Assembly: GCA_022539475.1 (NCBI GenBank)
Contig: VCMS01000024.1
Coordinates: 1-64,000, forward strand
Source of the DNA: Gracilaria domingensis
Taxonomy: Eukaryota > Rhodophyta > Florideophyceae > Gracilariales > Gracilariaceae
DNA: 64,000 nucleotides
Reading direction: 5' to 3'
In this document: positions 1 to 8,851 of the stretch, in pieces
How positions within the stretch are numbered: the first letter of the stretch is position 1
Layout of the letters: the number at the start of each line of letters is the position of its first letter
Notes under the pieces: generated by a model
The model's database searches: none
Told to the model about the DNA's origin: nothing
The model's input: the letters and a program-made list of their open reading frames with translations, nothing else
Made by a program: the position numbers and the translations under genes

Positions 1-54
1 GGAAACAGGACGAAAGATGTCAACTTAATTGACGATCCTGAAGGCGCTTTTGTT

Positions 55-927
55 ATGAATCAACTCGCCGAAACTCTTCTGGTTGAGCCTGACACAGCGC
101 CCTCTACAGACTATCATAATGAAACCCCAGAGTCGGAAAGCCTCTTGGCCAAGATCCAGACGTCCCTCATCAGCAATGCGGACTTGGCACGATCTGCCGC
201 ACCGGCTCCGTATGGTAATGACGATAATTCTACGGATGAGGGTTTTTAATTGGGGATCGCAATGGCCGCTCTTTCCCCATCAAAGGCCCACAAAACCACC
301 CGACGCTCATCGCTCCCAGTTTTCATCGAACTACTCAACCTGTTACGCGCCAAAATGGGCGTTGCGCAAACGCAGAAGCTCCCACGCAACCCCACAATCT
401 CCATTTGCGCGACGTATTGTGAAAGAGGTACTGAACTTCAGTGCTAAAAGTCCCACAGGAAAACAGTACCCTCAAGCGTCTTTGAAGGAGCATGCGTCGA
501 TCCAGGTGCGCACAAATCCGTTTGCGACTTGGCACAAGCACGAGCTTATTGCACGTCAGCGGGATTGAAGCTGAAACTATCTCCTTCTCCTTATGCTTTC
601 AAGTTTGGGGACGGATACAGAAACAGCCTTGGAAACATGCCCGCCCGCATACCCACCCCAGACGGCACCTTCATCTCAATCAACATTGACGTTGTGTCCG
701 CGGACATTCCTTTTCTGATTGGACTAGAAGTTTTGGATCGTTTTGGACTTTACCCAAACAACGTTACAAACCAGCTCGTTCATCATCGTGCAGGATGGTG
801 CTACCACTTAAACGCAAGCACAGACACCTCTTCTTGGAATGGAGCTTACCGTCAATCCTCTACACTCGATCCGAACTACAGAAGCTACACGAACACTTTT
901 TCCATCCTAGCGCCGGAAAGCTCCTAA
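55..927 (+). pseudogene. Copia gag C-terminus / aspartic protease region, broken
   Basis: One frame carries this stretch but is interrupted by TAA at 247-249 and at 445-447. Around 494-510 it encodes C-V-D-P-G-A, where retroviral-type aspartic proteases have D-S/T-G-A, and around 700-760 it encodes the hydrophobic IGLEVLDRFGL segment expected near a protease C-terminus. The frame closes at 925-927, while the integrase frame is open from about 795 one base behind it, so protease and integrase overlap in a -1 relationship. The internal stops make this copy non-functional for gag-protease. Whether the -1 offset is a programmed site or a one-base deletion cannot be told from one copy. Confidence 0.7.
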
Positions 928-3467
928 ACCTCTTAAAACGCTCTAAGCCCGATGATCTTTCGCCGGATACCAAACGTCTTTTGCAAGACATTTCGAACAA
1001 GTGTGCTTCATGCCAGCGGTTCTCCTCCCGACCCTTTCGCTTCCGTGTTTCTATTCCCGAGGAAAACATTCAGTTCAATCAGGAGATCGCCCTAGACCTG
1101 ATGTTTCTGAAGTATGGTAAGAAGAAACGAATACCTGTCTTTCACATCGTCGATACGCAAACGCATTACCAGAATGCCGTGATTCTCAAAGGGGAATCCG
1201 CGAAGGACATTTGGGACGCATTTCTGGAAGCCTGGGTCACTACTTATACTGGTTTTCCCTCAGTCATGCGTGTAGATCGCGGCTCCGCATTCACCTCTAA
1301 GTATTGGGGAAATTGCACAATGGAATACGGCATTGAACTTCGCATTTCAGGCGTCCAATCCCACAACAGCATTGGATCAGGTGAGCGTTACCATGCTCCT
1401 CTCAGGAGGATATTCAACACCGTCCGCCATGAATGCCCGTCTCTAGACGCGGATCTTGCCCTTCGTTACGCAGTGAAAGGTATCAATGACACAATGGGAC
1501 CCGAAGGACTCGTCCCATCGTTACTTGTGTACGGAACATTGCCCCGTTTTCCCATCCCCACATCCACAGTTCCAAATCAACAAGAGCGATTACGTGCCCT
1601 TGAAGCAGCTCGACGCGAAATGGCCTCCATCACTGCCAAACTACGCATTCAACAGGCCCTTCGCTCCAAAATCCCGCCCGCCACCAGATACCTCTTGGAA
1701 CCAGGTCAACGTGTCTTGGTCTACGACGAAAAGTTGAAACACTGGACTGGCCCCTACACTATCCTAAAGTTGGTGGGTAAACAAGTTTCCGTGGACGTGG
1801 ACGGAAGAACGGCTCATTACAGTATAGCACACGTGCTCCCAGATCCCACAGAAGTAGGTGATGATGAGTTGAGTCGCCTTCACCAAGGTTTGAACTGCTT
1901 CAGGTCGAATTCGGTTCCTTCGGTCCACATCACAGAGATATTAAGCCCCTCTGACTTCCGTGGCAACCTTCAGCTTTTTGACGATTCTAAAGCTCAAGAG
2001 CTCGCCGGCCTTGCCAAACGTGGTGTGTACGAAGTCATTTGCCGTGAAGAACTTGATCCTACTGTACCGCACAACATACTTGGTGGCCGGTTTGCTCTAT
2101 CGATCAAGAACACAGACTCTGATAACGAGATTTACAAAGCTCGTTTCATTGTGCAAGGACATACCGACTCCGAGAAGCTGCGATTAGTACACCCAAGCAC
2201 CACCTTGAAACAGTCTTCAATTCGTCTACTTATCGCGATAGCAGCTATTTTTGGTTTCCCTGTATGGTCCCAAGACGTGTCCCAAGCATATCTACAATCT
2301 GCTGACAAGCTCATGCGGGACATATACATACGCCCGACAGCCGAATTCTGCCTCTCAGAGGACAAACTACTCAAATTGCTAAAACCTCTTTACGGTTTAA
2401 GCGATTCAGGAGACTACTGGAATCGTACTTTTGCAAATCACCTTCGCCAAGACCTGATGATGATGCCGACCCCCGGAGACCTGTCCCTATTTTTCAAAGT
2501 CGTCCATGACAAACTAGAAGGACTAACAGGCGCGTATGTAGATGATACAATCAGTACCGGTACCGCTTCTTTCGACAACTCCTCCCGCATTACGGAAACA
2601 AGATTTGACTCCAAGCCCCGCGTCTACGACAATTTCAGGTTTGCCGGAATTGATATCACAAACAGCGATAATGGTTACAAACTTCAGCAGACCAAGTTTG
2701 CCTCTCGAATCGAACTCCTTGAAGCTACTGCCACGTTCCCTCAGTTCCGCTCGAAACGTCAAGAACTTGCTTGGTTAGTTCATACGAGGCCTGACATTGC
2801 TGCAACCGTTAACCTCCTCGCCCAAGTAACTGAAGCCCAATTCGGAAAGCCCTACATTGATCAGATTAACATTTTGATCCGCCGCATACACGCCTCTGCA
2901 GACCGCGGTATCTTACAAAGGCGTTTGGATTTGAAGACGTTGCATATTAGGGTGTACAGTGATAGTTCTTTTGCGAATACACCCTCGCAACACTCACAAC
3001 TCGGTTATTTAATCGCACTTTGTGATCACACTGGTCACCACAACATCGTACACTATACCAGCTACAACAGCCGCCGCCGAGTTCGTTCAGTAATGGGAGC
3101 TGAACTATACGCTTTTTCAGACGCATTTGATCTCGCCTATCTTTTCAAACGAGAACTGCAGTCTATGCTCAAGCAACATATTCCTCTTGTAATGCTGACT
3201 GATAGCGATTCGGTCTTCAAAACAATCATCAAGAGCACAACTACATCTGAGAAACGTTTAATGCTGGACATACAAGCCGCGCGTGAGGCGTACAGCTGCT
3301 TCGAAATTGACGACATTGGCTGGATTCGCAGCTCTGACGACCCAGCAGATGGTTTGACGAAGTTGACTCGCTGTCATCCGCTAGAAGAATTACTGGAAAC
3401 TGGAAAGGTCACAGTTCCTGTCCAGCAGTGGATAATAAGGTCAAGTGAGAACATTCGACAGTCGTAA
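795..3467 (+). CDS. Copia pol: integrase, reverse transcriptase, RNase H
   Basis: This open frame of 890 codons belongs to the copia element. In order it shows an HHCC zinc-binding region (residues about 29-72, ending C-A-S-C-Q), the integrase core with D near 99, D near 159 (VMRVDRG) and E near 196 (GSGERYH), a copia-type reverse transcriptase with AYVDD near 579, and an RNase H region (VYSDSSFAN near 720, ending in WIRSSDDPADGLTK). The ATG at 795 is just the first methionine; the natural protein would be a polyprotein entered from the protease frame. The TAA stop at 3465-3467 directly abuts the proposed 3' LTR. No internal stop interrupts the frame, so this part may be relatively young although the gag/protease part is broken. 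Confidence 0.9.
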   Translation: MVLPLKRKHRHLFLEWSLPSILYTRSELQKLHEHFFHPSAGKLLNLLKRSKPDDLSPDTKRLLQDISNKCASCQRFSSRPFRFRVSIPEENIQFNQEIALDLMFLKYGKKKRIPVFHIVDTQTHYQNAVILKGESAKDIWDAFLEAWVTTYTGFPSVMRVDRGSAFTSKYWGNCTMEYGIELRISGVQSHNSIGSGERYHAPLRRIFNTVRHECPSLDADLALRYAVKGINDTMGPEGLVPSLLVYGTLPRFPIPTSTVPNQQERLRALEAARREMASITAKLRIQQALRSKIPPATRYLLEPGQRVLVYDEKLKHWTGPYTILKLVGKQVSVDVDGRTAHYSIAHVLPDPTEVGDDELSRLHQGLNCFRSNSVPSVHITEILSPSDFRGNLQLFDDSKAQELAGLAKRGVYEVICREELDPTVPHNILGGRFALSIKNTDSDNEIYKARFIVQGHTDSEKLRLVHPSTTLKQSSIRLLIAIAAIFGFPVWSQDVSQAYLQSADKLMRDIYIRPTAEFCLSEDKLLKLLKPLYGLSDSGDYWNRTFANHLRQDLMMMPTPGDLSLFFKVVHDKLEGLTGAYVDDTISTGTASFDNSSRITETRFDSKPRVYDNFRFAGIDITNSDNGYKLQQTKFASRIELLEATATFPQFRSKRQELAWLVHTRPDIAATVNLLAQVTEAQFGKPYIDQINILIRRIHASADRGILQRRLDLKTLHIRVYSDSSFANTPSQHSQLGYLIALCDHTGHHNIVHYTSYNSRRRVRSVMGAELYAFSDAFDLAYLFKRELQSMLKQHIPLVMLTDSDSVFKTIIKSTTTSEKRLMLDIQAAREAYSCFEIDDIGWIRSSDDPADGLTKLTRCHPLEELLETGKVTVPVQQWIIRSSENIRQS

Positions 3468-3808
3468 TGTCGACGTCTTGAAAAATGCCGACTGTTGATC
3501 CTACAAGTCCGTGACTACTTGCGTCGACATTACATCTTCTTTGTCGATACTCTTCGAACACTATGGTATCGATATTAGTCCATCGCACTGTGCGGATAAC
3601 TTGCGTAGCTACTTAGCAGTCCAGGCTAGGCTCGTTGTCGCCTTCTAGCCCGGATAGGAATCTAGTCGCAACAGTAAAGCATACTGCAAGAGCAAGCAGA
3701 CCTGTGTCGTTGCTCGCGTTTTCCTCCGCTCAGAGTCCTCGTGGACAGACAGGATAGCCAGCGCTCCCTGTCCGAGCACAACAACATCTGTGTTGTTTGT
3801 CGACAACA
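3468..3808 (+). repeat. Candidate 3' LTR of the copia element
   Basis: The segment starts TGTCGACG right after the pol stop and ends TGTCGACAACA where the gypsy reading frame resumes. An 11-bp perfect inverted repeat, TAATGTCGACG at 3465-3475 and CGTCGACATTA at 3522-3532, lies at its left edge. The partner 5' LTR is outside the window, so the length of 341 bp rests on the TG...CA ends and the gypsy junction only. No convincing polypurine tract is visible just upstream. Confidence 0.6.
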
Positions 3809-5543
3809 TGACGTCCTGGACGTGTGTTAGGTGGTCATCAAGGTTATCGGAGAACACTATGATATCGTCAAGATACACCAAGCAGGTCTTCCACTTCAAT
3901 CGAGCCAAGAGGATATCGATAGCACGTTGAAACGTAGCCGGTGCGTTGGTTAATCCGAACGGCATTCGTTTAAACCGGTACAAACCTTGGTGGCACACAA
4001 AAGCAGTTTTGTCCTTATCCTTTTCACGGATCGGAACTTGCCAGTATCCCCAATTGGCATCCAAGGCGGTGAACACTGTAGCAATCCCAAGCGAGTCAAT
4101 GTATTCGTCCATCCTGGGTATGGGATAAACGTCTTTGACGGTGACCGAATTTAGACGACGGTAATCAATACAGAATCGCCATGATCCGTCCGCTTTTGGA
4201 ACTAGCACCACGGGTGAGGCCCAAGCGGATTGAGCTGCCTCTATGACGCCAGCGCGTAACATCTTCTCAACCTGAGATTGCTCTTCTTCCCTAGCTTTGG
4301 GACCAGCCCGGTATGGGTGTTGGGAAATGGGGCTAGTACCTGGAAGTAGGTCAATACGGTGTTCCGTGATTCCAATTGTCCCAAGGGATCCATCCCACAT
4401 GGGTGTGAACTCCCTCAACATTTCTCTTAGCTTACCTCTATGAGATTCAGGTACATGATCAAAATTCAACTGTTCCAGTTCCTTGACAGGGTCTGTATCT
4501 TCCGTTCCTGGTGGCAACGCTTTACCCTCGGTGGGTGCCAGCGATTTGGTAACTTCGCTCGCCGGGGTAACCGATGCGGTAAAAGCGGTTTCCGCTGATC
4601 CCTCCCACTCCTTAGCATCGGTTATACCGAGAACATCCGCAACGGGTATCTTCGTCGGTACGATGGCAGCAGGGTGTGGGAGAGTGGTACAAAGGATTTG
4701 GTTTTTAGCTAACCACTGTCGGGTTGTGCCAAAGTTGGCGACCAAAACTCTGAATGGTTTGTCGGGTTCCACCGAGATTACTCCGTTCGCCAAAGCGAGT
4801 TGCTTTTGATCATACAATGATGGCAATGGTTGTACCACACGTAGACCAGACTGCTTAGTAGTTATGGTGACCCAAACTTGGGATTGCGCAGGGATTGCGA
4901 TGGCATGAGCCACATGGAGCTTAGATGATACCGGGTCGACGGTTGGAACTTCCTGTGCAGCAGGAAGCGGGACGCGCTTGCGTGTAGCTCTCTTTAGCGG
5001 TTTCCTTACAATCGGTATTTCGGAACCATCATCCATGGTAACAACTCGAGCTCGAGGTCGAATCGCTTCAACAAAACGATCACAAAAGTCACAACCGAGT
5101 ATCACCGGTGCGGCAATGCTTTTGCAAACCATGAAATCCACTTTAACCATACAGGTTCCTAATCGTACCATGAGAGGTATGTACCCAAGAGTACGCAACG
5201 GGTTATTGTTGGCATCCGCGATGTCCAAACCTGGACCATGACGAATTTCATCCCGTAGCGCGGGTGGCACCAACTCAAGGTGAATCAGGTTCGGTGCAGC
5301 TCCTGTATCCAACACAGACAACTGTCGAACCATGAACTGGTTAGACAAGCCAAGATCGGCATAAACTTTGTAGTTTCTCTTGGCTATCACAAGAACTCTT
5401 TCCGGAATACGGAGATTACGGGACCGTATCCACGGACGACGTAGAACCGAAAGGTGTTCTGAGCTCACGTCAGTTGTAGCCGCTATCCTTGAAAGGATTC
5501 TAACAGCTGGGGAGCGAAGCTGTGACGCCTCGGGCGCCTTCAA
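3645..5543 (-). pseudogene. Gypsy pol fragment: protease and reverse transcriptase, truncated
   Basis: The open frame begins upstream of 5543 in the -1 frame overlapping the end of gag; position 5543 is a TTG, not a true start. It shows a retropepsin motif (SVLDTGAAPN, about residue 77) and a Ty3/gypsy reverse transcriptase with WASPVVLVPKADGSWRFC, DANWGYWQ, MPFGLTNAPATFQ and CLVYLDDII (about residue 556). After DDHLTHVQDV the match to the family ends. Codons below 3809 are antisense to the copia LTR and do not belong to pol, so the RNase H and integrase domains are lost from this frame. The protein cannot be functional as it stands. Confidence 0.85.
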
Positions 5544-5587
5544 CTTCGGCTCGGAAGGCGCCCCTCCCGTAGGGGAAACTCCTGAAG

Positions 5588-7456
5588 TCAGTTTTTCTGA
5601 ACGGGGCTCACCGAATTCGGTGCGTGAACTCCGTTCGGGGGGCCTAACTGAACCCCATGCGTGGGTACTTCGCCTTGAACCTGGTTCGAAGGTGCCTGTG
5701 CCGGAACGGAGGGCTGAGCATAGACCGGAACCGGTAATCCCAGTTCAGCTCTGGCCTTATCATATTCCTTTCGTGGAACAGATTCCTTTTCCTCGGGCGT
5801 GAGGGCGTCGTAATACGCAATAATTTTTGGCCTGTGCGACGGCGGAAATACGCACTGCGTCGATACGTGACCTGGAAGGTAGCACTGGTAACATATGACC
5901 GAGGCCGGTTTGTCGCGAGGGCGATTGTCCACTCGACGTTGTGGTGCTGTGTCCTTCCACCCTGGACGGTTCAGACGCGACGAATTGTTAGCGTAACGCA
6001 GCGAGGCTGCAGGCACCCGGACACCTTGGGCATACAATGCGGTGTCTTCTTCCGTGCTCGGAATCGAGGTTGACGGCAGGTCCGTAGATCCGTAAGAATC
6101 GGGGTTACTTCCGATGAAGTGGACGTTATCAGCATCACCGACAGCGGTTTCACGTCGCAAAACCGACATCGATGGTGACGAACTCTCCGCGAGTAGCGCT
6201 TTCGAGCGGCGCTGCCCCGGGTTGCGGGCTCGATACGTCTCTCCTTCCGCCTGGGCGTAATTAACCAACTCTAGGTACGTCATTCGGCGTTTTTCCTCGC
6301 GTCGGCGAGCGACCAACGACCGAATGGTGGGGTCCAAACCATCAACAAACATGGTACACCGCTCCTGTGCGGAATACACATTACCACATCGGTGAAACGC
6401 TTTGTTCAACCGCGTTGAATAAACCGTTTCAGATTCTCCACTCTTCTGTCTAGTGTCGCGAACAGCAAGAGTAGCGCTGTAAATCGCGTTGGAAGTCGCG
6501 TACGACCTGAGAAGGTAGTTCACGGCTTCCGGCCAACACGTGACTCCTCCTTCCGAGGCTCTCGAGGTTCCTCGAACTGAGTTGTACTGATCTTCCGCAG
6601 TCCCTGTTAGGAAGTACGGCAGTGCCACATATGCCTGTGCTTCACTCATACCGAGTATATCGGCCTCCTGGACGAACCTTGCAAGGAAATCCAAGATAAG
6701 GATAGGATCTGTCCCCGAGAGCTTCCTTGTTTCAAGGGTAACATTCAACCTTCGAATGTAGTCCTTCACCTTACCGGTTCCTCGCGAGGAGCGATTCGAA
6801 GTAACATCTTCCAACCGATAATAGCGGTACGACAACAGCTTTGTGTAGAGCGGGTCCGTCGGCTTTAACTCTTTGAGTCCCAAGTGGCGCCGTCCTTTCA
6901 CGCGTGATCTCATCACTGCCTGAGTAGACTGCGTCGCTTTCGACCGTGTCGAACGTGACCTATGACGGTTGTCATCACTATCAGATGAATCTGACGAACT
7001 GTCTTCAGTCATGCCGCTCGAGTCAGAGCGCGATGAATCCGAATCATAGTGAACTCGTTTTGAGTGTGGACGTTTCTGCTTCACCGAACGATGGTCTTCA
7101 TCCGCAGATGGATTTCCTTGAGGAACCTGTGCGTTCACAGCTTCATCCATACGGATTGTATCCTCCAGCGTTTCCAAGCGCGAACGAATTCGACCGATAT
7201 CGGTGCGCATTTCCTCGACAAATGCCCGGTACTCCGTGACGAAGACGTCTGGGGTACCCAGATTTTCCATAATGGAATTCACGTCCCTTCTCAGAAGACG
7301 TAAGTCTCCTGAGACATCCCTCACCTGGGCATTATCAACCTGCGTCCTCAACGAGGTAACATCCTGTAGGAGTTCCACGTGAGCAGCGTGATTAATATCC
7401 AAGCGGGATTCCAACCTAGCCAACTCGGCTACGGTAGCAGCGTTAGGGTTAACCAT
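5588..7456 (-). CDS. Gypsy gag polyprotein with CCHC zinc knuckle
   Basis: The reading frame is open from well above 7492 (a TTG) and its first ATG is at 7456, which I chose as start. The protein has a Ser/Asp-rich acidic stretch, a retrotransposon-gag region (about residues 210-330; LSGTDPILILDFLARF, ALPYFLTGTAEDQY) and one zinc knuckle C-x2-C-x4-H-x4-C about 520 residues in, followed by a proline-rich tail. It would coat the element's RNA in virus-like particles. It ends at TGA 5590-5588, immediately after the sequence AAAAAC, and the pol frame overlaps in -1. The gag frame is intact, unlike the copia gag in this window. Confidence 0.85.
   Translation of the reverse strand: MVNPNAATVAELARLESRLDINHAAHVELLQDVTSLRTQVDNAQVRDVSGDLRLLRRDVNSIMENLGTPDVFVTEYRAFVEEMRTDIGRIRSRLETLEDTIRMDEAVNAQVPQGNPSADEDHRSVKQKRPHSKRVHYDSDSSRSDSSGMTEDSSSDSSDSDDNRHRSRSTRSKATQSTQAVMRSRVKGRRHLGLKELKPTDPLYTKLLSYRYYRLEDVTSNRSSRGTGKVKDYIRRLNVTLETRKLSGTDPILILDFLARFVQEADILGMSEAQAYVALPYFLTGTAEDQYNSVRGTSRASEGGVTCWPEAVNYLLRSYATSNAIYSATLAVRDTRQKSGESETVYSTRLNKAFHRCGNVYSAQERCTMFVDGLDPTIRSLVARRREEKRRMTYLELVNYAQAEGETYRARNPGQRRSKALLAESSSPSMSVLRRETAVGDADNVHFIGSNPDSYGSTDLPSTSIPSTEEDTALYAQGVRVPAASLRYANNSSRLNRPGWKDTAPQRRVDNRPRDKPASVICYQCYLPGHVSTQCVFPPSHRPKIIAYYDALTPEEKESVPRKEYDKARAELGLPVPVYAQPSVPAQAPSNQVQGEVPTHGVQLGPPNGVHAPNSVSPVQKN
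5591..5597 (-). promoter_or_regulatory. Candidate -1 ribosomal frameshift site at the gag/pol junction
   Basis: On the minus strand the last gag codons read CAG AAA AAC TGA. The pol frame is the -1 frame here and is open on both sides of this point. GAAAAAC resembles the slippery heptamer A-AAA-AAC but has G at the first position, so only the A-site tRNA would re-pair fully. I did not find a clear downstream pseudoknot by eye. Confidence 0.4.
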
Positions 7457-7901
7457 GGATGGTGTCTCAACGACGGGTTGAGCAGAACCCAAATTTTCCT
7501 TAGGTGCTTCCGTAACTGAACACGTTCTCCGGGGGCGGGGTACGACCTCAAGAGGTTGCGCCTCATCTGGGATAGACCGGGACGTCGGTGCAACGGGTGG
7601 AACCGCAGCTGACGACCGCGCTGAACCAGCTCGAGAACCTCGAGGCGGTTACGGCATACTGAAAACCAGTAAGCAATCTGATCCAGATGATCCAGTTAAA
7701 CTCGTACACGAGTCTCCAAAGAACAAGAAAACTCAATAAACCTTCTCGGTAAACCACCACGTCAGCGGTTCACGTTCAAAAGTTTTCAACCTCCAAAACT
7801 CTAAAGAGTCCTCTGATCGTTGTCAGAAAACGGTGATCCGTCAACAATCAAGTCTATTCCACGACAGTGACCTAAAACGGTTCTAGGTCGGGAGACCACT
7901 T
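7457..7901 (-). other. Gypsy 5' leader with candidate primer-binding site
   Basis: This lies between the proposed LTR end and the first gag ATG. Three bases after the LTR end the minus strand reads TGGTCTCCCGACC (7898-7886), beginning with the TGG expected of a site pairing with a tRNA 3' CCA end. The matching tRNA was not identified. The gag frame is open without an ATG up to about 7645, so part of this leader may be translated from a non-AUG start. Confidence 0.4.
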
Positions 7902-8735
7902 TGTGGGGCAAACTCGGAAGAGTGAAACCCACCAGACTGTCCGAAGGTCCGCTCTCGTGAGAGATGGCAGACCAGTGACAGAGCTCTCTGTACCACCGTA
8001 ACTCGGTTGTAAGGCCGAAGTGGCAACTGGCTATACCTACAGAGGTGCTAGGCCACGTGGTGAGGAAACGATGAGAAACTCCAGAGACGGGGTGGTATCG
8101 GCAACGATGAAACACGACCAATGACAGGTGTAGTCCCGAGAGGGAAAGCAACAGAAAACAACAACCAAACAACACCCACACGCGACGGGTAGGGCCTCCT
8201 CGGCACTGTGCCCGGAGCGGGGCGAGATCCTCCAACGGTAATGCACGGGTTTCCGTAAACACGGCAAAACTCTATACAGAGTCGGATCACTTCGTAATCT
8301 AGTCCTATACCTCCTCGGTACGACCCTCAGGTCCCGACATCAACAACAGATGTTCCTCAAAGGTACCGAGAGGGTAGGACCACCGTAACCAGACGTGGCT
8401 ATACTCGCGAGAGTGATAACCCACGTAGGCGGTTGGCGCCAGAGCCTCACTCGTGTAGAGTCCACTCAGGAGAGCGCTACTCGACAAAGAGTTCACTTAG
8501 AAGTGCTCGGGTTGACTTTACAAAGGTGCTCGCGACGACGAGGTCGAGCTCACCTAAGTAGGTCTAAACTAACTATGTACACGTGGTGCACACCCGCAGG
8601 GGTCCGTACACGTGGCTAGCCCAGTGTCAGGCACCTCAGGTGCACTACCTATTGTCCCGTAATATGCACACACACGGTGGTGTAGTACACGCGTCCACCT
8701 AGCGGTATTGACCAGCAATGGCAACCCTGATTACA
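7902..8735 (-). repeat. Candidate 5' LTR of the gypsy element
   Basis: The plus strand starts TGTGGGGCAAAC at 7902 and ends GATTACA at 8735, giving TG...CA ends on either strand. It is visibly related to the solo LTR at 10511-11499: both carry TATACCTACAGAGGTG near one end and (C/G)TACACGTGG- or ATACACGTGG-type sequence near the other, in the same orientation. No ORF here is credible. The right boundary is the less certain one, because no target duplication can be checked. Confidence 0.5.
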
Positions 8736-8851
8736 GGTAACTGTGGGGAAGCCATTCCAAAAGTAACCGCCAAAATTGGGTCCAACTCATAACTCTTCGA
8801 GTGCATCCTCGTATCACTCCCCTGAGTATATGAGGCGCATCATCCTGATAA

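Larger units (their letters stand above)
1..3808 (+). mobile_element. Ty1/copia-type LTR retrotransposon, 3' part
   Basis: The domain order protease, integrase, reverse transcriptase, RNase H identifies a Ty1/copia (Pseudoviridae-type) element. The 5' LTR and most of gag lie left of the window. The coding strand is plus. The right end is inferred at 3808: directly after the pol stop the sequence begins TGTCGACG, and at 3798-3808 it reads TGTCGACAACA, giving TG...CA LTR ends. Immediately beyond 3808 a gypsy pol frame on the other strand resumes in the middle of a conserved reverse-transcriptase region, so the copia element appears to have inserted into the gypsy element. This copy is damaged by stops in the gag/protease frame and by an offset between protease and integrase frames. 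Confidence 0.85.
3809..8735 (-). mobile_element. Ty3/gypsy-type LTR retrotransposon, 5' half
   Basis: Reading on the minus strand, the element runs LTR (about 8735-7902), leader, gag (7456-5588), then pol with protease and most of the reverse transcriptase. It stops at 3809, where the copia LTR begins. RNase H, integrase and the 3' LTR are missing here and should lie left of the copia 5' LTR, outside the window, if the copia element simply split it. The gypsy assignment rests on the reverse-transcriptase type (WRFCIDYRRLN, GYWQ, FGLTNAPATFQ, YLDD) and the CCHC gag. Confidence 0.85.
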
